In this document: positions 36,713 to 49,141 of the stretch, piece after piece
How the letters are laid out: every line of letters begins with the position of its first letter
Numbering within the stretch: the stretch's first letter is position 1
Origin: Tetragonia tetragonoides
Lineage: Eukaryota > Streptophyta > Magnoliopsida > Caryophyllales > Aizoaceae
Assembly: GCA_038025085.1 (NCBI GenBank)
Contig: CM076141.1
Coordinates: 24,614,501-24,678,500 of the forward strand
Length of the DNA: 64,000 bases
Reading direction: 5' to 3'
Program-made: the position numbers and the translations under genes
Notes under the pieces: model-generated
What the model saw: the letters and a program-made list of their open reading frames with translations, nothing else
What the model was told of the DNA's origin: nothing
Database searches by the model: none

Positions 36713-38488
36713 TAAGAGAAAGCATCCAAATACTTTGTTTGCAATCATTTGACTGTGAAACTACACCTAGGATGTTTAGAGTTACAAACAAGCTTCAACT
36801 CAAGCTTTTGAATGCATTTACGCGTTTTAAAAGCTCATACGAGTAGGGTGAAAGAGAATTGAGTTCTTTTGTGTTGTATATTGAGAGAAAGCATCCAAAT
36901 ACTTTGTTTGCATTCATTTAAGTGTAAAACTACACCTAGGATGTTTACAGTTACAAACAAGCTTCAACTCAAGCTTTTGAATGCATTTACGCGTTTTAAA
37001 AGCTCATACGAGTAGGGTGAAAGAGATTTGAGTTCTTTTGTGTTGTATATTAAGAGAAAGCATCCAAATACTTTGTTTGCAATCATTTGACTGTGAAACT
37101 ACACCTAGGATGTTTAGAGTTACAAACAAGCTTCAACTCAAGCTTTTGAATGCATTTACGCGTTTTAAAAGCTCATACGAGTAGGGTGAAAGAGATTTGA
37201 GTTCTTTTGTGTTGTATATTGAGAGAAAGCATCCAAATACTTTGTTTGCATTCATTTAAGTGTAAAACTACACCTAGGATGTTTACAGTTACAAACAAGC
37301 TTCAACTCAAGCTTTTGAATGCATTTACGCGTTTTAAAAGCTCATACGAGTAGGGTGAAAGAGATTTGAGTTCTTTTGTGTTGTATATTAAGAGAAAGCA
37401 TCCAAATACTTTGTTTGCATTCATTTGAGTGTGAAACTATACCTAGGATGTTTACAGTTACAAACAAGCTTCAACTCAAGCTTTTGAATGCATTTACGCG
37501 TTTTAAAAGCTCATACGAGTAGGGTGAAAGAGATTTGAGTTCTTTTGTGTTGTATATTAAGAGAAAGCATCCAAATACTTTGTTTGCATTTATTTGAGTG
37601 TGAAATTATACCTAGGATGTTTACAGTTACAAACAAGCTTCAACTCAAGCTTTTGAATGCATTTACGCGTTTTAAAAGCTCATACGAGTAGGGTGAAAGA
37701 GATTTGAGTTCTTCTGTGTTGTATATTAAGAGAAAGCATCCCAATACTTTGTTTACATTCATTTGAGTGTAAAACTACACCTAGGATGTTTACAGTTACA
37801 AATAAGCTTCAAATCAAGCTTTTGAATGCATTTACGCGTTTTAAAAGCTCATACGAGTAGAGTGAAAGAGATTTGAGTTCTTTTGTGTTGTATATTATGA
37901 GAACGCATCCAAATACTTTGTTTCCATTCATTTGAGTGTGAATCTATACCTAGGATGTTTACAGTTACAAACAAGCTTCAACTCAAGCTTTTGGATGCAT
38001 TTACGCGTTTTAAAAGCTCATACGAGTAGGGTGAAAGAGATTTGAGTTCTTTTGTGTTGTATATTAAGAGAAAGCATCCAAATACGTTGTTTGCATTCAT
38101 TTGAGTGTGAAACTACACCTAGGATGTTTACAAGTACAAACAAGCTTCAACTCAAGCTGTTGAATGAATTTACGCGTTTTAACAGCTCTTACGACTAGGG
38201 TGATAGAAATTGAGTTCTTTTGTGTTGTATATTAAGAGAAAGCATCCAAATACTTTGTTTGCAATCATTTGACTGTGAAACTACACCTAGGATGTTTACA
38301 GTTACAAACAAGCTTCAACTCAAGCTTTTGAATGCATTTTCGCGTTTTAAAAGCTCATACGAGTAGGGTGAAAGAGATTTGAGTTCTTTTGTGTTGTATA
38401 TTAAGAGAAAGCATCCAAATACTTTGTTTGCATTCATTTAAGTGTAAAACTACACCTGGGATGTTTACAGTTACAAACAAGCTTCAAC

Positions 38489-38497
38489 TCAAGCATC
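38489..38497 (+). repeat. Truncated monomer, deletion at AAGC microhomology
   Basis: TTCAACTCAAGC runs straight into ATCCAAATAC. Successive GCATCC landmarks (38,411 and 38,493) are 82 bp apart, so about 87 bp are missing. Both ends of the deletion carry AAGC in intact monomers (CTCAAGCTTTTG and GAAAGCATCC), so the loss could have occurred by pairing at these four bases. The same scar is at about 42,460 in the duplicate. Confidence 0.88.
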
Positions 38498-41400
38498 CAA
38501 ATACTTTGTTTGCAATCATTTGACTGTGAAACTACACCTAGGATGTTTAGAGTTACAAACAAGCTTCAACTCAAGCTTTTGAATGCATTTACGCGTTTTA
38601 AAAGCTCATACGAGTAGGGGGAAAGAGATTTGAGTTCTTTTGTGTTGTATATTAAGAGAAAGCATCCAAATACTTTGTTTGCATTCATTTAAGTGTAAAA
38701 CTACACCTAGGATGTTTACAGTTACAAACAAGCTTCATCTCAAGCTTTTGAATGCATTTACGCGTTTTAAAAGCTCATACGAGTAGAGTGAAAGAGATTT
38801 GAGTTCTTTTGTGTTGTATATTAAGAGAACGCATCCAAATACTTTGTTTCCATTCATTTGAGTGTGAATCTATACCTAGGATGTTTACAGTTACAAACAA
38901 GCTTCAACTCATGCTTTTGGATGCATTTACGCGTTTTAAAAGCTCATACGAGTAGGGTGAAAGAGATTTGAGTTCTTTTGTGTTGTATATTAAGAGAAAC
39001 AATCCAAATACGTTGTTTGCATTCATTTGAGTGTGAAACTACACCTAGGATGTTTACAGTTACAAACAAGCTTCAACTCAAGCTTTTGAATGCATTTACG
39101 CGTTTTAAAAGCTCATACGAGTAGGGTGAAAGAGATTTGAGTTCTTCTGTGTTGTTTATTAAGAGAAAGCATCCCAATACTTTGTTTACATTCATTTGAG
39201 TGTAAAACTACACCTAGGATGTTTACAGTTACAAATAAGCTTCAAATCAAGCTTTTGAATGCATTTACGCGTTTTAAAAGCTCATACGAGTAGAGTGAAA
39301 GAGATTTGAGTTCTTTTGTGTTGTATATTATGAGAACGCATCCAAATACTTTGTTTCCATTCATTTGAGTGTGAATCTATACCTAGGATGTTTACAGTTA
39401 CAAACAAGCTTCAACTCAAGCTTTTGGATGCATTTACGCGTTTTAAAAGCTCATACGAGTAGGGTGAAAGAGATTTGAGTTCTTTTGTGTTGTATATTAA
39501 GAGAAAGCATCCAAATACGTTGTTTGCATTCATTTGAGTGTGAAACTACACCTAGGATGTTTACAAGTACAAACAAGCTTCAACTCAAGCTGTTGAATGA
39601 TCTTACGCGTTTTAACAGCTCTTACGACTAGGGTGATAGAAATTAAGTTCTTTTGTGTTGTATATTAAGAGAAAGCATCCAAATACTTTGTTTGCAATCA
39701 TTTGACTGTGAAACTACACCTAGGATGTTTACAGTTACAAACAAGCTTCAACTCAAGCTTTTGAATGCATTTACGCGTTTTATAAGCTCATACGAGTAGG
39801 GTGAAAGAGATTTGAGTTCTTTTGTGTTGTATATTAAGAGAAAGCATCCAAATACTTTGTTTGCATTTATTTGAGTGTGAAATTATACCTAGGATGTTTA
39901 CAGTTACAAACAAGCTTCAACTCAAGCTTTTGAATGTATTTACGCGTTTTGAAAGCTCATACGAGTAGGGTGAAAGAGATTTGAGTTCTTTTGTGTTGTA
40001 TATTAAGAGAAAGCATCCAAATACTTTGTTTGCAATCATTTGAGTTTGAAACTACACCTAGGATGTTTAGAGTTACAAACAAGCTTCAACTCAAGCTTTT
40101 GAATGCATTTACGCGTTTTAAAAGCTCGTACGAGTAGGGTGAAAGAGATTTGAGTTTTTTTGTGTTGTATATTAAGAGAAAGCATCGAAATACTTTGTTT
40201 GCATTCATTTAAGTGTAAAACTACACCTAGGATGTTTACTGTTAAAAACAAGCTTCAACTCAAGCTTTTGAATGCATTTACGCGTTTTAAAAGCACATAC
40301 GAGTAAGGTGAAAGAGATTTGAGTTCTTCTGTGTTGTATATTAAGAGAAAGCATCCCAATACTTTGTTTACATTCATTTGAGTGTAAAACTACACCTAGG
40401 ATGTTTACAGTTACAAACAAGCTTCAACTCAAGCTTTTGAATGCATTTACGCGTTTTAAAAGCTCATACGAGTAGGGTGAAAGTGATTTGAGTTCTTTTG
40501 TTTTGTATATTAAGAGAAAGCATCCAAATACTTTGTTTGCATTCATTTGAGTGTGAAACTATACCTAGGATGTTTACAGTTACAAACAAGCTTCAACTCA
40601 AGCTTTTGAATGCATTTACGCGTTTTAAAAGCTCATACGAGTAGGGTGAAAGAGATTTGAGTTCTTTTGTGTTGTATATTAAGAGAAAGCATCCAAATAC
40701 TCTGTTTGCATTCATTTGAGTGTGATACTATATCTAGGATGTTTACAGTTACAAACAAACTTCAACTCAAGCTTTTGAATGCATTTACGCGTTTTAAAAG
40801 CTCATACGAGTAGGGTGAAAGAGATTTGAGTTCTTTTGTGTTGTATATTAAGACAACGCATCCAAATATGTTTTTTGCATTCATTTGAGTGTGAAACTAC
40901 ACCTATGATGTTTACAAGTACAAACAAGCTTCAACTCAAGCTTTTGAATGCATTTACGCGTTTTAAAAGCTCATACGAGTAGGGTGAAAGAGATTTGAGT
41001 TCTTTTGTGTTGTATATCAAGAGAAAGCATCCAAATACTTTGTTTGCATTCATTTGAGTGGGAAACTATACCTAGGATGTTTACAGTTACAAACAAGCTT
41101 CAACTCAAGCTTTTGAATGCATTTACGCGTTTTAAAAGCTCATACGAGTAGGGTGAAAGAGATTTGAGTTCTTTTGTGTTGTATATTAAGAGAAAGCATC
41201 CAAATACTTTGTTTGCAATCATTTGAGTTTGAAACTACACCTAGGATGTTTAGAGTTACAAACAAGCTTCAACTCAAGCTTTTGAATGCATTTACGCGTT
41301 TTAAAAGCTCGTACGAGTAGGGTGAAAGAGATTTGAGTTTTTTTGTGTTGTATATTAAGAGAAAGCATCGAAATACTTTGTTTGCATTCATTTAAGTGTA

Positions 41401-42455
41401 AAACTACACCTAGGATGTTTACTGTTAAAAACAAGCTTCAACTCAAGCTTTTGAATGCATTTACGCGTTTTAAAAGCACATACGAGTAAGGTGAAAGAGA
41501 TTTGAGTTCTTCTGTGTTGTGTATTAAGAGAAAGCATCCCAATACTTTGTTTACATTCATTTGAGTGTAAAACTACACCTAGGATGTTTACAGTTACAAA
41601 CAAGTTTCAACTCAAGCTTTTGAATGCATTTACGCGTTTTAAAAGCTCATACGAGTAGGGTGAAAGAGATTTGAGTTCTTCTGTGTTGTATATTAAGAGA
41701 AAGCATCCCAATACTTTGTTTACATTCATTTGAGTGTAAAACTACACCTAGGATGTTTACAGTTACAAATAAGCTTCAAATCAAGCTTTTGAATGCATTT
41801 ACGCGTTTTAAAAGCTCATACGAGTAGAGTGAAAGAGATTTGAGTTCTTTTGTGTTGTATATTATGAGAACGCATCCAAATACTTTGTTTCCATTCATTT
41901 GAGTGTGAATCTATACCTAGGATGTTTACAGTTACAAACAAGCTTCAACTCAAGCTTTTGGATGCATTTACGCGTTTTAAAAGCTCATACGAGTAGGGTG
42001 AAAGAGATTTGAGTTCTTTTGTGTTGTATATTAAGAGAAAGCATCCAAATACGTTGTTTGCATTCATTTGAGTGTGAAACTACACCTAGGATGTTTACAA
42101 GTACAAACAAGCTTCAACTCAAGCTGTTGAATGAATTTACGCGTTTTAACAGCTCTTACGACTAGGGTGATAGAAATTGAGTTCTTTTGTGTTGTATATT
42201 AAGAGAAAGCATCCAAATACTTTGTTTGCAATCATTAGACTGTGAAACTACACCTAGGATGTTTACAGTTACAAACAAGCTTCAACTCAAGCTTTTGAAT
42301 GCATTTTCGCGTTTTAAAAGCTCATACGAGTAGGGTGAAAGAGATTTGAGTTCTTTTGTGTTGTATATTAAGAGAAAGCATCCAAATACTTTGTTTGCAT
42401 TCATTTAAGTGTAAAACTACACCTGGGATGTTTACAGTTACAAACAAGCTTCAAC

Positions 42456-42464
42456 TCAAGCATC
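42456..42464 (+). repeat. Truncated monomer, duplicate of the 38.49 kb scar
   Basis: The same CTCAAGC/ATCCAAATAC joint, exactly 3967 bp downstream of the first. It is preceded by the same ACACCTGGGATG change. It is therefore inherited through the segmental duplication rather than an independent deletion, which makes it a useful marker for aligning copies. Confidence 0.88.
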
Positions 42465-45400
42465 CAAATACTTTGTTTGCAATCATTTGACTGTGAAACT
42501 ACACCTAGGATGTTTAGAGTTACAAACAAGCTTCAACTCAAGCTTTTGAATGCATTTACGCGTTTTAAAAGCTCATACGAGTAGGGGGAAAGAGATTTGA
42601 GTTCTTTTGTGTTGTATATTAAGAGAAAGCATCCAAATACTTTGTTTGCATTCATTTAAGTGTAAAACTACACCTAGGATGTTTACAGTTACAAACAAGC
42701 TTCAACTCAAGCTTTTGAATGCATTTACGCGTTTTAAAAGCTCATACGAGTAGAGTGAAAGAGATTTGAGTTCTTTTGTGTTGTATATTAAGAGAACGCA
42801 TCCAAATACTTTGTTTCCATTCATTTGAGTGTGAATCTATACCTAGGATTTTTACAGTTACAAACAAGCTTCAACTCATGCTTTTGGATGCATTTACGCG
42901 TTTTAAAAGCTCATACGAGTAGGGTGAAAGAGATTTGAGTTCTTTTGTGTTGTATATTAAGAGAAAGCATCCAAATACGTTGTTTGCATTCATTTGAGTG
43001 TGAAACTACACCTAGGATGTTTACAGTTACAAACAAGCTTCAACTCAAGCTTTTGAATGCATTTACGCGTTTTAAAAGCTCATACGAGTAGGGTGAAAGA
43101 GATTTGAGTTCTTCTGTGTTGTTTATTAAGAGAAAGCATCCCAATACTTTGTTTACATTCATTTGAGTGTAAAACTACACCTAGGATGTTTACAGTTACA
43201 AATAAGCTTCAAATCAAGCTTTTGAATGCATTTACGCGTTTTAAAAGCTCATACGAGTAGAGTGAAAGAGATTTGAGTTCTTTTGTGTTGTATATTATGA
43301 GAACGCATCCAAATACTTTGTTTCCATTCATTTGAGTGTGAATCTATACCTAGGATGTTTACAGTTACAAACAAGCTTCAACTCAAGCTTTTGGATGCAT
43401 TTACGCGTTTTAAAAGCTCATACGAGTAGGGTGAAAGAGATTTGAGTTCTTTTGTGTTGTATATTAAGAGAAAGCATCCAAATACGTTGTTTGCATTCAT
43501 TTGAGTGTGAAACTACACCTAGGATGTTTACAAGTACAAACAAGCTTCAACTCAAGCTGTTGAATGATCTTACGCGTTTTAACAGCTCTTACGACTAGGG
43601 TGATAGAAATTAAGTTCTTTTGTGTTGTATATTAAGAGAAAGCATCCAAATACTTTGTTTGCAATCATTTGACTGTGAAACTACACCTAGGATGTTTACA
43701 GTTACAAACAAGCTTCAACTCAAGCTTTTGAATGCATTTACGCGTTTTATAAGCTCATACGAGTAGGGTGAAAGAGATTTGAGTTCTTTTGTGTTGTATA
43801 TTAAGAGAAAGCATCCAAATACTTTATTTGCATTTATTTGAGTGTGAAATTATACCTAGGATGTTTACAGTTACAAACAAGCTTCAACTCAAGCTTTTGA
43901 ATGTATTTACGCGTTTTGAAAGCTCATACGAGTAGGGTGAAAGAGATTTGAGTTCTTTTGTGTTGTATATTAAGAGAAAGCATCCAAATACTTTGTTTGC
44001 AATCATTTGAGTTTGAAACTACACCTAGGATGTTTAGAGTTACAAAAAAGCTTCAACTCAAGCTTTTGAATGCATTTACGCGTTTTAAAAGCTCGTACGA
44101 GTAGGGTGAAAGAGATTTGAGTTTTTTTGTGTTGTATATTAAGAGAAAGCATCGAAATACTTTGTTTGCATTCATTTAAGTGTAAAACTACACCTAGGAT
44201 GTTTACTGTTAAAAACAAGCTTCAACTCAAGCTTTTGAATGCATTTACGCGTTTTAAAAGCACATACGAGTAAGGTGAAAGAGATTTGAGTTCTTCTGTG
44301 TTGTATATTAAGAGAAAGCATCCCAATACTTTGTTTACATTCATTTGAGTGTAAAACTACACCTAGGATGTTTACAGTTACAAACAAGCTTCAACTCAAG
44401 CTTTTGAATGCATTTACGCGTTTTAAAAGCTCATACGAGTAGGGTGAAAGTGATTTGAGTTCTTTTGTGTTGTATATTAAGAGAAAGCATCCAAATACTT
44501 TGTTTGCATTCATTTGAGTGTGAAACTATACCTAGGATGTTTACAGTTACAAACAAGCTTCAACTCAAGCTTTTGAATGCATTTACGCGTTTTAAAAGCT
44601 CATACGAGTAGGGTGAAAGAGATTTGAGTTCTTTTGTGTTGTATATTAAGAGAAAGCATCCAAATACTCTGTTTGCATTCATTTGAGTGTGATACTATAT
44701 CTAGGATGTTTACAGTTACAAACAAACTTCAACTCAAGCTTTTGAATGCATTTACGCGTTTTAAAAGCTCATACGAGTAGGGTGAAAGAGATTTGAGTTC
44801 TTTTGTGTTGTATATTAAGACAACGCATCCAAATATGTTTTTTGCATTCATTTGAGTGTGAAACTACACCTATGATGTTTACAAGTACAAACAAGCTTCA
44901 ACTCAAGCTTTTGAATGCATTTACGCGTTTTAAAAGCTCATACGAGTAGGGTGAAAGAGATTTGAGTTCTTTTGTGTTGTATATCAAGAGAAAGCATCCA
45001 AATACTTTGTTTGCATTCATTTGAGTGGGAAACTATACCTAGGATGTTTACAGTTACAAACAAGCTTCAACTCAAGCTTTTGAATGCATTTACGCCTTTT
45101 AAAAGCTCATACGAGTAGGGTGAAAGAGATTTGAGTTCTTTTGTGTTGTATATTAAGAGAAAGCATCCAAATACTTTGTTTGCAATCATTTGAGTTTGAA
45201 ACTACACCTAGGATGTTTAGAGTTACAAACAAGCTTCAACTCAAGCTTTTGAATGCATTTACGCGTTTTAAAAGCTCGTACGAGTAGGGTGAAAGAGATT
45301 TGAGTTTTTTTGTGTTGTATATTAAGAGAAAGCATCCAAATACGTTGTTTGCATTCATTTGAGTGTGAAACTACACCTAGGATGTTTACAGTTACAAACA

Positions 45401-45989
45401 AGCTTCAACTCAAGCTTTTGAATGCATTTACGCGTTTTAAAAGCTCATACGAGTAGGGTGAAAGAGATTTGAGTTCTTTTGTGTTGTATATTAAGAGAAA
45501 GCATCCAAATACTTTGTTTGCATTCATTTGAGTGTGAAACTATACCTAGAATGTTTACAGTTACAAACAAGCTTCAACTCAAGCTTTTGAATGCATTTAC
45601 GCGTTTTAAAAGCACATACGAGTAGGGTGAAAGAGATTTGAGTTCTTTTGTGTCGTATATTAAGAGAAAGCATCCAAATACTTTGTTTGCATTCATTTGA
45701 GTGTGAAACTATACCTAGGATGTGTACAGCTACAAACAAGCTTCAACTCAAGCTTTTGAATGCATTTACGCGTTTTAAAAGCTCATACGAGTAGGGTGAA
45801 AGAGATTTGAGTTCTTTTGTGTTGTATTCTAAGAGAAATCATCCAAATACTTTGTTTGCATTCATTTGAGTGTGAAACTATACCTAGGATGTGTACAGCT
45901 ACAAACAAGCTTCAACTCAAGCTTTTGAATGCATTTACGCGTTTTAAAAGCTCATACGAGTAGGGTGAAAGAGATTTGAGTTCTTTTGT

Positions 45990-48030
45990 GTTGTATATTA
46001 AGACAAAGCATCCAAATACGTTTTTTGCATTCATTTGAGTGTGAAACTACACCTAGGATGTTTACAAGTACAAACAAGCTTCAACTCAAGTTGTATAATG
46101 AATTTACGCGTTTTAACAGCTCTTACGACTAGGGTGATAGAAATTGAGTTCTTTTGTGTGTTGTATATTAAGAGAAAGCATCCACATACTTTGTTTGCAA
46201 TCATTTGAGTGTGAAACTACACCTAGGATGTTTACAAGTACAAACAAGCTTCAACTCAAGTTGTATAACGAATTTACGCGTTTTAACAGCTCTTACGACT
46301 AGGGTTATAGAAATTGAGTTCTTTTGTGTTGTATATTAAGAGAAAGCATCCAAATACTTTGTTTGCATTCATTTGAGTGTGAAACTACACCTAGGATGTT
46401 TACAGTTACAAACAAGTTTCAACTCAAGCTTTTGAATGCATTTACGCGTTTTAAAAGCTCATACGAGCAGGGTGAAAGAGATTTGAGTTCTTTTGTGTTG
46501 TATATTAAGAGAAAGCATCCAAATACTTTGTTTGCATTCATTTGAGTGTGAAACTATACCTAGGATGTTTACAGTTACAAACAAGTTTCAACTCAAGCTT
46601 TTGAATGCATTTACGCGTTTTAAAAGCTCATACGAGTAGGGTGAAAGAGATTTGAGTTCTTTTGTGTTGTATATTAAGAGAAATCATCCAAATACTTTGT
46701 TTGCATTCATTTGAGTGTGATACTATACCTAGGATGTTTACAGTTACAAACAAACTTCAACTCAAGCTTTTGAATGCATTTACGCGTTTTAAAAGCGCAT
46801 ACGAGTAGGGTGTAAGAGATTTGAGTTCTTTTGTGTTGTATATTAAGAGAAAACATCCAAATACTTTGTTTGCAATCATTTGAGTTTGAAATTACACCTA
46901 GGATGTTTAGAGTTAAAAACAAGCTTCAACTCAAGCTTTTGAATGCATTTACGCGTTTTAAAAGCTCGTACGAGTAGGGTGAAAGAGATTTGAGTTTTTT
47001 TGTGTTGTATATTAAGAGAAAGCATCGAAATACTTTGTTTACATTCATTTAAGTGTAAAACTACACCTAGGATGTGTACTGTTAAAAACAAGCTTCAACT
47101 CAAGCTTTTGAATGCATTTACGCGTTTTAAAAGCACATACGAGTAAGGTGAAAGAGATTTGAGTTCTTCTGTGTTGTGTATTAAGAGAAAGCATCCCAAT
47201 ACTTTGTTTACATTCATTTGAGTGTAAAACTACACCTAGGATGTTTACAGTTACAAACAAGCTTCAACTCAAGCTTTTGAATGCATTTACGCGTTTTAAA
47301 AGCTCATACGAGTAGGGTGAAAGAGATTTGAGTTCTTTTGTGTTGTATATTAAGACAAATCATCCAAATACGTTTTTTGCATTCATTTGAGTGTGAAACT
47401 ACACCTAGGATGTTTACAAGTACAAACAAGCTTCAACTCAAGCTGTTGAATGAATTTACGCGTTTTAACAGCTCTTACGACTAGGGTGATAGAAATTGAG
47501 TTCTTTTGTGTTGTATATTAAGAGAAAGCATCCAAATACTTTGTTTGCAATCATTTGACTGTGAAACTACACCTAGGATGTTTAGAGTTACAAAGAAGCT
47601 TCAACTCAAGCTTTTGAATGCATTTACGCGTTTTAAAAGCTCATACGAGTAGGGTGAAAGAGATTTGAGTTCTTTTGTGTTGTATATTAAGACAAATCAT
47701 CCAAATACGTTTTTTGCATTCATTTGAGTGTGAAACTACACCTAGGATGTTTACAAGTACAAACAAGCTTCAACTCAAGTTGTATAATGAATTTACGCGT
47801 TTTAACAGCTCTTACGACTAGGGTGATAGAAATTGAGTTCTTTTGTGTGTTGTATATTAAGAGAAAGCATCCACATACTTTGTTTGCAATCATTTGAGTG
47901 TGAAACTACACCTAGGATGTTTACAAGTACAAACAAGCTTCAACTCAAGTTGTATAATGAATTTACGCGTTTTAACAGCTCTTACGACTAGGGTTATAGA
48001 AATTGAGTTCTTTTGTGTTGTATATTAAGA
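45990..48030 (+). repeat. Type 2 pair (GTGTGTTG variant) repeated at ~1690 bp
   Basis: The run GACAAAGCATCC/GACAAATCATCC, TACGTTTTTTGC, AAGTTGTATAATGAATTTACG, CTTTTGTGTGTTG, CATCCACATAC and AGGGTTATAGAAATTG occurs at about 46.00-46.32 kb and again at about 47.69-48.01 kb (offset 1689-1690, ten monomers). One difference is TATAACGAA near 46,264 against TATAATGAA in the later copy. Related GTGTGTTG monomers recur at about 50.04, 52.07, 57.81 and 59.84 kb. Confidence 0.75.
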
Positions 48031-49141
48031 GAAAGCATCCAAATACTTTGTTTGCATTCATTTAAGTGTAAAACTACACCTAGGATGTTTACAGTTACAA
48101 ACAAGCTTCAACTCAAGCTTTTGAATGCATTTACGCGTTTTAAAAGCTCATACGAGTAGGGTGAAAGAGATTTGAGTACTTTTGTGGTATATATTAAGAG
48201 AAAGCATCCAAATACGTTGTTTGCATTCATTTGAATGTGAAACTATACCTAGGATGTTTCAGTTACAAACAAGCTTAAACTCAAGCTTTTGAATGCATTT
48301 ATGCGTTTTAAAAGCTCATACGAGTAGAGTGAAAGAGATTTGAGTTCTTTTGTGTTGTATATTAAGAGAAATCATCCAAATACTTTGTTTGCAATCATTT
48401 GAGTGTGAAACTACACCTAGGATGTTTACAGTTACAAACAAGCTTCAACTCAAGCTTTTGAATGTATTTACGCGTTTTAAAAGCTCATACGAGTAGGGTA
48501 AAAGTGATTTGAGTTCTTTTGTGTTGTATATTCAGAGAAAGCATCCAAATACTTTGTTTGCATTCATTTGAGTGTGAAACTATACCTAGGATGTTTACAG
48601 TTACAAACAAGTTTCAACTCAAGCTTTTGAATGCATTTACGCGTTTTAAAAGCTCATACGAGTAGGGTGAAAGAGATTTGAGTTCTTTTGTGTTGTATAT
48701 TAAGAGAAAGCATCCAAATACTTTGTTTGCATTCATTTGAGTGTGAAATTATACCTAGGATGTTTACAGTTACAAACAAGCTTCAACTCAAGCTTTTGAA
48801 TGCATTTACGCGTTTTAAAAGCTCATACGAGTAGGGTGAAAGAGATTTGAGTTCTTTTGTGTTGTATATTAAGAGAAAGCATCCAAATACGTTGTTTGCA
48901 TTCATTTGAGTGTGAAACTACACCTAGGATGTTTACAGTTACAAACAAGCTTCAACTCAAGCTTTTGAATGCATTTACGCGTTTTAAAAGCTCATACGAG
49001 TAGGGTGAAAGAGATTTGAGTACTTTTGTGGCATATATTAAGAGAAAGCATCCAAATACGTTGTTTGCATTCATTTGAATGTGAAACTATACCTAGGATG
49101 TTTACAAGTACAAACAAGCTTCAACTCAAGATTTTGAATGT

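Larger units (their letters stand above)
37640..45335 (+). repeat. Large tandem duplication, 3967 bp offset
   Basis: Private variants from about 37.64 to 41.37 kb recur at a constant offset of 3967 bp up to about 45,335. Examples: the truncated monomer at 38,493 and 42,460, ACACCTGGGATG (38,454 and 42,421), TTGAATGATCTTACGCG (about 39,594 and 43,561), and GAGTTTTTTTGTG with AGCTCGTACGAG (about 40,150 and 44,117). The landmarks at 40,036, 40,205 and 41,219 pair with 44,003, 44,172 and 45,186. A few differences exist, such as AAACAATCC near 38,998 against AAAGCATCC near 42,965. Within the unit, the 40.0-40.4 kb monomers also recur at 41.2-41.6 kb, a 1183 bp (7-monomer) step. Confidence 0.87.

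Noticed and set aside
40036..47260. Chains of overlapping 71-codon antisense frames
   Set aside because: They recur at 169-bp steps and match the reverse strand of ordinary monomers. The overlap follows from the tandem repeat, not from genes.
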